64,000 bases of DNA from Patiria miniata. Taxonomy: Eukaryota; Echinodermata; Asteroidea; Valvatida; Asterinidae. The stretch is from contig NW_024037051.1 of NCBI RefSeq assembly GCF_015706575.1, positions 186,001 to 250,000 of the forward strand. Direction: 5' to 3'. The notes under the pieces were generated by a model that was given only the letters and a program-made list of their open reading frames with translations, was not told the DNA's origin and did not search any database. The first letter of the stretch is position 1, and every line of letters starts with the position of its first letter. The position numbers and the translations under genes are program-made. Of this stretch, positions 13,551 through 25,799 are shown piece after piece.

Positions 13551-16500
13551 ATTTTTTCAAGGTTCAAGTTGTCTGGCGCATTAGAGGAAACCTGTTGCTT
13601 TATCAAAATAGTTCAAAATATATCAAAATAGATTTCAGTTTAAGCACTGAAATCTCTACAAATCGTCTGGAGCTGGACTTGATGCCGCAGCTGCAGACTG
13701 AATCCCAGTTTTGGAAAATGGCCAGTGGACCAACAAGAATGACCTGTTTGATATGTTTGTCCCTGTTGATCCCTAGTCAATACCGGGCAGGGGTTTTTAT
13801 TTGGCGAAACAAGCCAGAGGCTGGACATGCATGCTTGGTTCTTTTCTGTATTTTGTTTTTCCTTTCTGTATTTTTTTTGTCCTGGGGAATCTAGCTGGAT
13901 TACTTTGAGGGGGCTGTTTTTTCCAATTGGAGAGGAATGGAAGTGGCAACCTGCATAATGCGATGTCAACACATCACCGGCCTTGAATACAAAAGCTGTC
14001 ATTTTTGGTAGGTTTGGTCATCCGTCCATCATTTTTGGTTGGATGGGACAGGCACTGGGAATAGCCTGACAAAAGTGGGCTAGCAAGTTATGGGATTAAA
14101 GGAATACAAAGAACTTACCAAAGTTGTGTGGATTATGTCCACACAATTTCGCTAGGGCCCAGGTATCTAAAAGCCAGGTATCTATCGACGATTCTGTTTT
14201 CATGATTTCATGAACTATAGTGCTGCTCAGCAGCCCTCTGTGGCAGACAATTCATCTACGCCATCAAAGCAGTCAAAATCAATCAAGTGACTGTTTTTAA
14301 CAGTTAAGAATTCCCTTGTTAATTTGATATAGCCATGCTTTGACTGGAAGTGATCGATATGTACATGCTAGCTGTACCTGTACCTACCCGGTACATACCA
14401 GTTACCTCTTTTGTCTGTTGATGGAATTTGACTAGTCACATTGCTTACAGGAATGTGATCTGACTGGTTTTTTTAATTAGTCTCTGTACAAATGCATCAG
14501 GGAATCATGGACGGAATATATTTGATTGTCTGTGTCTGATCATACAATATGAGGGTTACCGTTAGTTTAAAACAGGACACACCCATACAAAGGATTGATG
14601 CTTGCACTGAGCAGAATAAATGATGTGTGACTGTTCCATAAATATGAACAGTTATGGATGTACCTGTACACAAACACATGTCCGAATATTTCCGCTCTGT
14701 GTGAGGCCATTTTGAGACTGGGAGCAATAACTACCACATGTGACCATGTCAGTTGCTTTCACTTTGGGAGTGAATTCCATGGAATAATCTTTCATCGTGC
14801 TGCTAATATGATGGATCATCGCTCACTGATTCCTACCAGGCACTTATCCAGTTACAACCACCAGTGGACTTTAGGCTGCACTATATTTTTCAAATAAATT
14901 TCCAAATGAAGCTATTTTTATTTATTGTGAGAGTCCACGGTACAGGTATAGTCACAAAAATACCGCGGTATATTACCAGACTCTTTTCCGGCCAACTATT
15001 ATGTCATCTAAATAAAATAAAACATAGGTGGTGTCAGCAGAACTTTGAAGGCTCTACTGAATGCTAGCAAGCAGAAGCCATGGGTTTTTTTCAGTCCATG
15101 CAGCCCCACCATTTTCATCTTATCTGGATAGTACGACCCAAAAGTGCAGTCACACTTACAAAAAGGGGGAAGTTACCGGTACACTAGTACTTTCAGGTGG
15201 AAACTGTCACTTTTTATTTTAATCAATTCCTATTTTTGCTACTTTTAGAGAGTATTTAAATGTATGTGATATATTATTCAGTACTTTTTGACCTTTGCTT
15301 TATGAAAAATTTCCCAGTCTTCGTGAAACTTTGGCTTTTTCCCCTTAAACCCCCCCCCCCCCCCAAAAAAAAAAATGTTGGGGAAAAACAGGTGCAGACA
15401 TTTTGTGTAAATGCGTGTACTGTACGTGACATTTATAAAGAAATTGTTAAAATTAATCCAGAAAAACATTCAGAAGCGAGGTATTTGTGTTGCGTGACTT
15501 CCGTCAGTTACCCAAGAGTATTTTTGGACGCAGGAAATTATTTCTGAAATTAAAACAGCCCCAGGCGAGGAAATAACAACGCCGGGGTAAACTTTCTGGG
15601 GAAAAACAAGAGTTGGCTTGTTAACTTGGCATAGTTCAAACCCTCTTGAAACCCCACAAGTCGGAATGGCTGGCGTGGGTGGATTTTTTTCCTTTTTTTT
15701 TCTCAAGGACAAATGGTGCGCAGATGGAGAAAAGATATACCGGTCAAGTTTTTCTGAGGTATAAATTTCACTTTGACAGAATGAGAAAAGAAATGATGGA
15801 TGAATTGTTATTTGCTTGATGATTTCCAAAGAGATGGTATTTTCTAGAATTTTGGAATACATGTATATATTCAAATAGTTAGATGAAGTATGCAAATGAA
15901 TGGATGTACACTGGATCAGTAGAGAAAGAGTGAGAAAAAAATTATGTATTAATTTTTTGAGTACTTGTGCCAACTAGGTTTACCTTTTGAAATTTGTTTT
16001 TATACTGCACAATGTACTTTCATAGAGTGGTTAAATACAAAATAGCAACGATGATAATGGATGACATCCGGAAATGGTTTGGATGGCTCCGCCAACCCAT
16101 TCCCAGAATACGTCTTTGCCAGTCCCATTGCCGACAAAGAACTTGCTGTGATTGAAGTTCATTGACAGGTACACGTACATGTTGTTGTCCGTTGGGAGTA
16201 AGCATTTTGGCATGAAACAGAAATGCTGTCGTGAATTGTGGTGGGAAGTTCTCAAAAGTTTCCAGCAGATGGTTAGGTCTTAGGTCTATTAAAAGGGAGG
16301 TTTTTGGAGTGGCTGCCCAACTCTGCCCCCCCCCCCCCTTTCCATACAAAATAATTAAAACTGGAGGGGGGGGGAGTTCCAAAGTCTTAAAGATTACTAA
16401 TATGATGACTTGCAATATTGCTGAAATCTTTGTTCGTTTCTTAACGCCTAATTTCATCTGTGTTAAGTTGTACAATTCAGCCACCTAACCCCTTAAAAAT

Positions 16501-17430
16501 CTTGGACCTCAACACCTCAGCCACCCGCTTAAAAAAAACACCTCTGAATCCAAGTTGTACAGGTATTTTTGCTCACCAGCTCAGTGAAATTGTGTCTAGT
16601 AATATTGCATGTACCAAGGATGAGCTGTTTTTGTTTTTCACTTAAGCTTGTTTATCCATGGACTTCCCTTGGATGACACTCCACCCCCACCCCCTGGCCT
16701 TCAAGCTGGCCAGGTCGCTAAGGTCAGGCCACATTCCCTGTAATTATCACCTGATTATTGTCTGTTCCCCTACTGACCAGGAATGTTGTCCCCCTGGGGA
16801 CCCTGTCAAGGCTGGGCTTCTTGGGGGGGGGGGACCCAACAAGACTATGGTTTGAGTTTTTGAAGAGCTTTTTATCAAGACAGATTTTGAAATATTTAAT
16901 CACAGTTGCCGAGTTGGAGATGTGTTGTCAAAAAATGTGTGTGGCTTCTGATGCCGAGATTGTATGGTCTACGTGTAGGTTTATTCACTTGAGGCCAAGT
17001 GTCCCAATATATACAGGTTCTCATATCTGATACGGTATGGCAGCATTTCGTATTGTAATTAATTATCATGACAAATGATATCGTTACAGCACGAAGGTAC
17101 AATGTACGGTAGTCTTTTGAAATTGGTTATTAGAATTAGAACATGTTGTTAATAATATTCAACATCGCTTTTATCCTAGATCAAAGAAAGGTAAATTGTT
17201 GTTTTTATTTTTTTCTTAAATGCTTGGTACAATTAATTACAGTGTCGTCATAAACCAGGTTTATCAGATATGAATATTATTTTGGCATTGAAGCCTTTTT
17301 GTCTCTTATTATAAAATGAATGGATAACAAACATTACAGGTGACATAAAATAGTGAGGTATGTTCATAACTGCAAAGTACAAAATGAAACAATTTCACGA
17401 TGTACACACATACATTTATCTATATCTTAA
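13551..17430. other. Intronic stretch, no supported gene
   Basis: It contains A/C homopolymers (about 15350-15375) and C- and G-runs near 16325 and 16367. Two longer minus-strand frames (15470-15973 and 16020-16484) have low-complexity composition and no recognisable domain. No exon or bounded transposon was found. Confidence 0.45.
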
Positions 17431-17935
17431 AGCTATAGTCCATCATTTGCAGCCATCCGAAAAAGTAACTGGCGTATTATTGTTGAAAAACACACTTGGT
17501 TGAAAGATACTATAAAGTGGACTAAACTCCCTGTGAAATTAATCTTTCTGACAAGCTATCATTTTGAAGTAATCAACGAAAGAAGGCCTTTCCAACGGTG
17601 CATCTTAAGACGCACCGTAGGAAAATTTAAATTAGTAGTTCGTTTTGTTATTCGGCGCAGCGCGCGCAAGCATTGGCACGACACACAGGCGCGCGTGGTT
17701 GCTATAATTCGTCGGATCAGTGCGTATAGCTGCAATTCAAAACAATTCAAAACATGATCCAGCAACTTTTGATTTGAAATTGAGATCCTAGAATGCTGTT
17801 TTTCTCCGAATATACAGCTGAAGCTGAGCTGAAACTTCTTCAGGTTAGTTGTTCAGTATCCTTCATTAGATTTTGAACACTTTTGTTGCTTCAAACGAAC
17901 AAAATGCACAAATTACAATTGATGGACTATATAGC
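17431..17935 (+). mobile_element. MITE, family 2, full-length copy
   Basis: A ~505-bp element with terminal inverted repeats AGCTATAGTCCATCA at the left and TGATGGACTATATAGC at the right. It aligns end to end with 39771-40299 and by its right part with 12592-12950. All three copies lie in the same orientation. No coding sequence is present. Confidence 0.8.
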
Positions 17936-19266
17936 AGTTTTGGCACTTGCGATAAAGGAACAGATCCTACAAGTGGGCATAGTCAAGTTCATGATCACGA
18001 GCACCGGTAGTGACTCTCCGCTTTAGTTCCAGTATATATCCTTTGGGAGTAGGACTTGGAAGACAGGGAGGCAAAAGCAGGAATTTGACGTTGTGGTGTA
18101 GGATTTCAGACAGGAAGGACCTTGGGCTAGTCTCAAACACAAGAAAAGCAACATATCATTGGGCGTATCAAATCAGTTTTGAATAGCTAAATTTAGAAAT
18201 CAAAATATCCTGGGGTGTTTGAGAGGAATTTTACAAATAGTTCCTGCAGTGGCTCAACTCTTTCCGCAATACAGCAGGAGTGACAAGACAGATGAGTGTA
18301 TCTCAAGTCCTCCTGGTGCAGGTTCGGCCAACTGTAGGCAGGTTACTACTCTCTGTTGATTGCTGCTAATATAAATTGGCCAGTATTGCCCTCGCACACC
18401 CTGCAGGGGAAAAGGTTGAGAAATACGGAGACGTCACAGTCCATTATTATGGTGCAACACTTGGGACGAATTAACGTGTAAAGTGCATTAACCATGGAGC
18501 CAAATTTGGTTTGGAGCCATTTATTTTTTCGGTCTGATTTGGCCCAGGACAGTGGTTGGAACACTGAAGCTTATAATAAGCCTAGCCCAGCCCATGGGGT
18601 CTGAATGCCCCAGCCAGGGTAATTACCTAGATGAAATTGAATTGTCTCCTGCAGTAATGTCAGCCCATTAAAACAGGAAGAAGAGAAACCAAACGGGAAG
18701 GATAAACAATTTGCAAAACAATTTTTCATTTCCTGAGGGTGTTGGACATTTTTTTTTTTTGATAGTTCCCAATTGATTTTTTTTTTTTTTTAGGAAGTGC
18801 AGATGAGAAATGTCCAGGTGTGTTTTTGTTTTGGTGTGTGAGCCAGGCCTTAGGGTCGGGATTTGTACCCTGGAGAGAAACACTAGTTTAACTAAGTTGT
18901 TTTCACGCCTGCCTGACATACAGAGGTAGGAGTGATAAGTCTGAAATGTACCAGTCGGCTAGAGAGTTTTGTGGGAAATCTCTGATGAAAATTGGCGGTG
19001 GCATTACTTCGCAGACACAAATAACCCTTGCTGTGTTCAGGCTCCACTTTGGTATTTTTTGGTCATGTTTCATATATTTGTGGTGTTGTTGCTCAGTGGA
19101 AAGTTGGACAACCAGCCCGTCACAATTGAAAGCCATCTCGGAGGTGGCACCACTGATTCGCAGATGGTACAGGTGCATTCAAATGCAGCTTGAACCAATC
19201 GGATTGCCAAAACTGAGACGTGCTCCTCTCAGTAAGAACACTGTGCGCATGATCACGGCACATGTA
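17936..19266. other. Intronic stretch, no feature seen
   Basis: This is unique-looking sequence with T-runs near 18750-18790. A 120-codon frame at 18946-19308 runs into the next MITE and resembles no family I know. Confidence 0.45.
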
Positions 19267-19743
19267 CAGGGTGTCCCAAAACAAGTTGTGCAAGCAGATA
19301 TCCTTTAATTTCTAAAAAAATACTTAATATGAGTATTTCCTCTATATTAATTATACTCTTGTGTATCATCAGTGAAAATGCCATGGAAATCCGTTCATGC
19401 AAACCAGAGATCTAACAGATTGTTTTTCACCCATTTTCCAATGGGATTTACACAGTTAGTGATATCAGTGAATCAGATTGTCATGGGCCTTTTCGCTCTG
19501 ATGTAAATTTTAAGTTACATGTAACTGAGAAAATTCCTTCTCATTGGAATGGGTAAAAAACCCATAGCCTTTTGTGATAATCTGTTAGATCTCTGGTTTG
19601 CATGAACGGATTTCCATGGCATTTTTTACTGAATATACACAAGTGTATAATTAATATGCTCCATCAAGATGTAATACTCATGTTCATTAATTTTTGAGAA
19701 ATTAAAGGATATCTACTAGCACAACTTTTTTGGGGACACCCTG
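19267..19743. mobile_element. MITE with CAGGGTGTCCC ends and long inverted arms
   Basis: The element runs from CAGGGTGTCCC to GGGACACCCTG, flanked by TA on both sides (19265-19266 and 19744-19745). The arms stay complementary for about 180-200 bp: CAAACCAGAGATCTAACAGA at ~19400 pairs with its reverse complement at ~19580. TA target site and GGGTGTCCC termini fit a Tc1/mariner-type nonautonomous element. The 477-bp element has no coding sequence. Confidence 0.87.
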
Positions 19744-19745
19744 TA

Positions 19746-22700
19746 TACCAACTCAGTAAATGGCTTCGTATACATACGTACCGGGTAATTGTGTATACTG
19801 AATTAGTATATACAAACTACAAATACCAATCTTGTTTACATGCACCTGTGAAATTTCATTTTTAAATACAATACATTGTACTTTTGTATTAATTTCAGAC
19901 AAATCTTGAAATGGGTATACATTGTATCATGTCACATGTGGTCCTAAAAACTTTTTGGGTAAATACCTCATTGACAATCAATCTCAGTTTAAAATGCTGT
20001 TGTTTTAATTTGTGCATACAGTAGGCCTGTACGTGCATACAGTATAATCTAAAAAATTGCTTCCTTTTGCTCACTTCTTTTGACTTCAGTACAATAAGAC
20101 ATTACCAGTTGTTGGTCCCAAGCCGGTATTTCCAGTACCGAATCCATTTTGTGCCGCAAATCACCCAAGGGCTATGAAAGACTAATAACCCACCAATAAA
20201 TAAATCTATTATTACTTGAGACTGAATATCCGGTCCTTGCAACAAGTTACACTAGCCAGAAACCAAAAGGTCCTGATTGTCTGTCTTTGAACTTTCTTTG
20301 ATTCCCTCCAAATTGTCCGCTGGTTCAAGCTACTTTTTTTATTAATATTAATGGTTGTGGTTGAGCCCCATTGAGACCATAGTCATTGCCAGAGACAGGG
20401 CTTAGATTCATGGGTCTGTCCGTGGGGAAAGAGGAGCAATAATTCTTGTCAAGGTTCAGGGTGAAATAGGCCCGCTGTTCTTCCTGAGGGTATGTACTGC
20501 ACAGGTCTCTATAAAAAAAAGGTCATTGATAAATGAGGAAATGGAGGAATTTTAAAAAGACTTGAAAAGGACAAAATACTTCGAGACTCCTGAGTGCTTC
20601 AGAATAGGATGAGGTCTGGAGAGTGTATCTTGATCTTATAGTTTCACTTAAAAAGTGATGACCACCATTTTTCTGTTTTTAATTCTCCTGAAAGAAATCC
20701 CTCCCAGGAAGCACTTGTTTCAGACCCACAGAGGGATTGACCAAGCCATTGCTAAAAATCCTAGTATGTGTTGGATCAAATGTTGGGTTTGTCAGTCAAT
20801 CTCAGGCACCCTCAATTATGTCTTTTTCATCGGAAATGAAATCAGCCCTAACTGAATAATAACTACATGATGTAGATTGCTGTGTCCTAAACAGCTGGTG
20901 AGGAGGCTTCAGCGAGGTCTACCGGTACATGTATGTGTATTTTTAAGCTCTGGCTTCCATACATTTGTACATGTAACAATTGGTGGTCGGTCGGTCTGTC
21001 CTTGGAATATTGACCAAAATATGGCCCCATAAGTTTCCCACAAAATATAACTACCAAGCATACAAAACAAATAAAAAACTTAGCAAAAATTGTTTGCAAC
21101 AATTGGGAAAGATGTTTATGAAAATTTTGTAAATGGAGGCAAAATATGTGCAGTAATGTTATAGTCATGTGATATTTATCACAAATCGCTATATATATAT
21201 CTAGGTAACATCTAAAGTATGCTGTTCCACATGCCATCGGCGTCGCATTTTTGGGCGTCGCATTTTTGGGCGTCACATTTTTCAGCTCTGGCAGGGATCA
21301 TTTTGATAGATTTCATGCAAGACGTCCAGAGCTTATTGTGCACTCGCATTTAAAGATGATGTACAATTCAAAAGTTGCATGGTACTGGGTAGTTGCATGT
21401 GCACCAAATTTGGGAAGTTCCATTACTAACTGCAGTGCCATTTTGGCCGTATCGGTACCGGTAGTTGGAAGTGTTTCGAAGAAAAACCAGATCTATTATT
21501 CCTGTTTGGAAAAAAGTCGTTTGTCATGCCTCTAATTGTAAGTCAATTCAGAGGGCTCCAGTCAGTTCACCGTGCAGCTTCTCTGGTCACGAAAATACAT
21601 CAGTAGGACTTCGGAGAAAGATATTTGCTTGTTTTTCACAACAAAATTCCAACTGGGATGATTCATAGCGATATCTGGGTAAACAAAGATAAGTGCTGAA
21701 AAGAAGTTCGTAAGTGTGTGGCTGATTGACACTTCATTTTTTATCCAAGGGACTTTATTTACACGCAGCAACGGGTACAAGTACCGTACTGCCAGAAGCA
21801 CATGAACAGCATTTGCAATCAAGATAAATATTGAGTGCGTTATCGCTCAAGTTTCTGGTTAACTCCAAGTGCAAATAGGAATTTAAAAAAATATGTCCGT
21901 GTGTGTTTCACTTCTGTTTCAGGGCAATTTTCCTCCTGTTCACTTCCAGTGTGAAGTAGGTACCCCGCCACCTTTAAAGGGAATGTACAACATTTGCTTT
22001 TGCTGCAATTTTCAGAAATAAATGGGTTTGGAGGATTAGTATGTTATAGCAAAATTGTTAAAATGACTTGTTTCACGTTTTGGGCTTGTAGATGTTGGAA
22101 AAACCAAGAAAACCAATCATGTTCTTGTAGTCTGGTTCCCCGACCCCAAAGATGAAACAGAGCAATTTATAGACTTTTGGGAATTGTAAAGTCAGAGAAT
22201 CAGTCTAGCAGGCTTGTACCCCTTCACAGGTGTGCAATCAATTGCAAAGAAAACAATGAATAACTCATTTTGAAAAATTAGAAGCAGGTTTTGAAAAAAA
22301 GCCAGTATTTTCCAACGCTGGTCAGCCGACCAGCGTTGGAAAAATACAATTTTTCTTGAGAATGATAGCACACCAGGAGCCACGATTTCACAGGATGCTT
22401 TAGACTGTCATTCCCTAACAATCCAGTAAGGTATTTCATGATAATTTGATCATTTCGTTTTGTGATGTTTGCAAATGCTGTATCTTCCCTTTAATATTGG
22501 TTTGCAGTTAAAGTGCATTCATGTGTAAGACTGGAAGTTCAGATGAGTCATAGGGAATTGAAAGGCTGTGGCATGTATTGTATGGTGTGCAAGTCTAGGT
22601 TTAGTGGGGGAAGGGGAGGAGATTGGATTGGGAGGGGGGAGACTATACATTTTACAAGGGGCTAATGCTAAACCACAACCCTTCCAGGTCTTTCAAAATC

Positions 22701-22776
22701 AACCATTTTGTTGGATTTTCCAGGATCTATGAAGGTAGACCCCAGCTACCGGTACTTCGTAAGTTTGAACCTTGCA
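19746..22776. other. Intronic stretch with a small triplicated motif
   Basis: No exon was seen. At about 21239-21286 a 16-bp unit (GCGTCGCATTTTTGGG) is repeated three times. A 13-bp palindromic match (CCAACGCTGGTCAG...) sits at about 22311-22340. Otherwise it is AT-rich intron. Confidence 0.45.
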
Positions 22777-22886
22777 GCGAGCTTGCGGCGAGCTTGCGGC
22801 GAGCTTGCGGCGAGCTTGCGGCGAGCTTGCGGCGAGCTTGCGGCGAGCTTGCGGCGAGCTTGCGGCGAGCTTGCGGCAAGCTTGCG
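22777..22886. repeat. 11-bp minisatellite (10 units)
   Basis: Ten near-perfect tandem copies of GCGAGCTTGCG, the last being GCAAGCTTGCG. They are followed to about 23005 by decayed copies (GCTTGCAGCGAG and similar). Because 11 is not a multiple of 3, all frames read the same 11-residue cycle, which explains the overlapping alanine/leucine/arginine frames on both strands. It is not a gene. Confidence 0.92.
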
Positions 22887-23009
22887 GGCTTGCAGCGAGT
22901 TAGTATTAAGCTTACGGAAAAGAGCGCAAGCCCATACAAGCTTGCAGCGAGCTCATTAAGTTTGCCGCACGCTTGTGACAAGCTAGTCGCAAGCTTGTGG
23001 CAAGCTCAA

Positions 23010-23820
23010 TTTTCTGTAAGGGTGCACTCCTTGAGCAGAATGGTTTAGTGATTATGTAATTATGTGTAATTAAAATATTCTGCTATAAACTTTTAAAAGT
23101 GTACTTCATGATGTGGATAATAAATCCTTGCATGTGAATGGAGATTTTCTTGTTAAATTACCATTTGAAGCAAATTCACCGAGGTACCGGTAGGCATGCT
23201 TACGGTATATACTGCCTGTGGCCTCCGTGAACTGGATGGGGTTGCATTATTAGTAGAAACTTGTGTGCTAACTTGTGAAAAATACAAACTTCGTTCATGA
23301 AATTGGGTTCAAGCCTTTCAAGGATTTGACTTTCTGACTAAAATTTAAACTGATTGCTTTCAAACAGATGTGACTGGATAGCCAGTTGTAATGGCTGTTG
23401 TGAAGAGCTGCAGAACTGTAAACTTTTCAACAGACTGTTAAAACAACTTGACAGTTTATGGTCACAAACATCACAAACATCAACAGACCCATGCGTTGGT
23501 CAGCTTTACCCAATAATTATTGCCCTTGAATCAGGAATGTTTTCCTGGATGTCGGGAAATTATCCAATATCCAGTCACAAGGCACTAAGTTCAAAACATG
23601 AAGGAGCTGGCCAGAGCTTTTGGGCGAAGCGATAATGTTCCAATATGCCTTAGGTTTGGTTGAATTGCAAAGGGGAATTGCACATTATAATAGATGCCCC
23701 TTCCCCAAGATTCTCCCACAGGCAGTTTCTTGACGAATAACCTTACATCAACCACCCTCCTCTCCCAATGATGCAATTCAAACTGTTAAAGAGAACACTT
23801 CAATAGAGGGTTCAGCCTAG
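23010..23820. other. Intronic stretch, no feature seen
   Basis: There is no recognisable exon. A cysteine-containing frame at 23354-23635 does not match the CRIM1 IGFBP or VWC spacing. Confidence 0.45.
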
Positions 23821-24248
23821 ATGTTCTGACACCCCTGTGTTCGGACTACTCAGCCTACAGTATGTTCCGACACCCCTGTGTTTCGACACCCCTATGTAGT
23901 ATGTTCCAACACCCCTATGTTCGGACACCCCTATTATGTTCCGACTGCTCAACCCATGTTCCGACACCCCTACAAACGTAAACTTTATAGGCTGGTCTCT
24001 GGCCCCAACACACCATTCAGAAACGGGCTAACACGATATTTGGGAGGGGGGGGGGGGGGAGCTAACACAATATTTTTGCGGGTTGTCCGTGTCGGAATAT
24101 AGGGTTGTCGGAAGATAGGTTGAAAAGTCGGAACATACGGGTGTCGAAACATAGCTGTGTCAGATATAGGTTTGTCAGAACATAGGTTGAGCAGTTGGAA
24201 TATTAGGGGTGTCGGAACATAGGGGTGCCGGAGCACAGAGCAGTCACC
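23821..24248. repeat. ATGTTCCGACACCCC foldback repeat, copy 1
   Basis: The left half has repeated variants of ATGTTCCGACACCCCTA, and the right half has many copies of the complement (GGTGTCGGAACATAG). They are separated by ~100 bp of other sequence with a G-run. It ends with AGCAGTCACC, as does the shorter copy at 59882-60009. The structure is a foldback element made of internal ~16-bp repeats, with no coding sequence. Confidence 0.75.
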
Positions 24249-24931
24249 AAATAGAGATTTTCAACCCAGTACATATTTGTCATAATTTTCCAGACAGCTG
24301 CAAGTGTTTGATATTTTTTCCACCAGTTACTCCTTTATGCATTTCTCCTGGGTCTGACTCCAAAGTCTGCGAATCCAATCTCAGCCATATTGAATTAGGG
24401 AGCCATTGTGTTTGGGAATTGTCAGCAAAGTCCCCCGGGGCCGTGGCAGAGGGGCTAAGTGCATACCCAGGCCAACGCTCAAACGATCAGCCCACAGCAT
24501 ATGGGCCTTGATTGCCAAAACATGCGCGGGAGAAATATCAACTATACTAACGCTGAGGATGAAAATGTGAAGATCAAAGTTAAACCCAACAGGTGTTGCT
24601 GCTCGTAGATTTAAGAGTGTTATCAACCGGCTGCATTAATGTGCTATTAAAAAAATCTCCAGGAACATATTTTGTTAGGGGTTGCATATCTTGGGTCTGA
24701 CTTCTGGGTCTGCAAATCAACATTGGCTAACCTGAGAGAAATGCAAATAAATTATATTTGGTATTTTTTTACTCTTAGTCATGGTGCTAGACCAACTACA
24801 TGTAAATCAAATTTGACTGTTGATTCCAGCATGTCTGACATAAGTGACAGGGATTAGTATTTTCTTTTAAAAAAAATCAGGTTTTTTTTAAACATTGCAT
24901 CTGGTGATCAGGTGATATGACGTTAACCAGT

Positions 24932-25066
24932 AAAGCCCGGTTCATACTACACGCGAAAACAAGTGCGAAGCGAAATTCACGTCGTCTACAATGGTGGACA
25001 CGCTTCAAACGTATTGTTGACGTCACGAGTTTTGCTTCGCTTTCGCATGAAGTTTGAACCGGTCTC
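24932..25066. mobile_element. MITE, family 3 (CCGGTTC/GCGAAG), copy 1
   Basis: A ~135-bp imperfect palindrome running from AAGCCCGGTTCATACT to AGTTTGAACCGG. Internal GCGAAG/CTTCGC inverted words and a central TGACGTCA are present. Relatives lie at 29507-29635, 39471-39599, 54385-54644 and 62888-63045. Confidence 0.75.
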
Positions 25067-25618
25067 AAGAGCAAATCTTTCTATTGGACTCTGCTTATTT
25101 TGTACATAACTTGATATGATTTTGAAATGTTGACATTACACTTAACAATACAAGAAAGAAAACAGAGGAACTCTTTTGGCTGGCCGTTTTGCCTGTTGGC
25201 AACTGTCATCACAGCTGACATGGTCTATTTATAAGGGGTTGTGTTTTTCTCAACAAGGTCCCAGGGTTTTATAGACATTAATATTTAGACATGTATGTTA
25301 AGCATTCAGACCCTTCTCCCCCAACTCCACCCAAGTCAGCTCTGTGCCATTTCTATGCTGTACCTTCCCCTCAATTTTTGTACATTTTCAGGTCGGTTAT
25401 TATACTCAACGCAAAAGCAAATTCGAACAGGAATTTGTGACTTCAAGGCAAGTTTTCCCACCGCGAATTTGCAAAAATTGAACAATGTACATAGTATGTA
25501 TGTAGCTACATGTATGAGAGAGAGCAAAGCACAAATTGGCGAGATTGTTTGGAAAATAATTGGTTGTCTCAATTTGCCAGTGAAAATAAATGTGGCCCCC
25601 CCCAAAAAAAAATAAAGG
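25067..25618. other. Intronic stretch, no feature seen
   Basis: Unique-looking AT-rich sequence. No exon or bounded repeat was recognised. Confidence 0.45.
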
Positions 25619-25620
25619 AG

Positions 25621-25797
25621 CAATTTTAGAGCTGAATTAAGGAAAATATTTTCTGAAGGAAATACTTACCGAATTTTTTTACTGACAGTTAGTATGATAA
25701 CAAAAATAGCAATTTTAGAGCTGAATTAAGGAAAATATTTTCTGAAGGAAATACTTACCGAATTTTTTTACTGACAGTTAGTATGATAACAAAAATT
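25621..25797. repeat. 89-bp direct tandem duplication
   Basis: The segment starting CAATTTTAGAGCTGAATTAA at 25621 recurs at 25710, and the two copies look identical base for base. The period is 89 bp and the second copy ends near 25797. It is either a very recent duplication or an assembly artefact. Confidence 0.9.
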
Positions 25798-25799
25798 CA

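Noticed and set aside
15470-15973. 167-codon minus-strand frame
   Set aside because: It resembles no family I know, is rich in low-complexity Leu/Ile/Ser/Lys stretches from AT-rich DNA, and no splice or promoter context supports it.
16020-16484. 154-codon minus-strand frame with a second overlapping frame
   Set aside because: It runs through a C-run and a G-run and no domain is recognisable; the overlapping frames on both strands indicate chance.
23354-23635. Cysteine-containing frame as a missing CRIM1 IGFBP exon
   Set aside because: The cysteine spacing does not match the IGFBP GCGCCxxC pattern and no suitable splice phase was seen.
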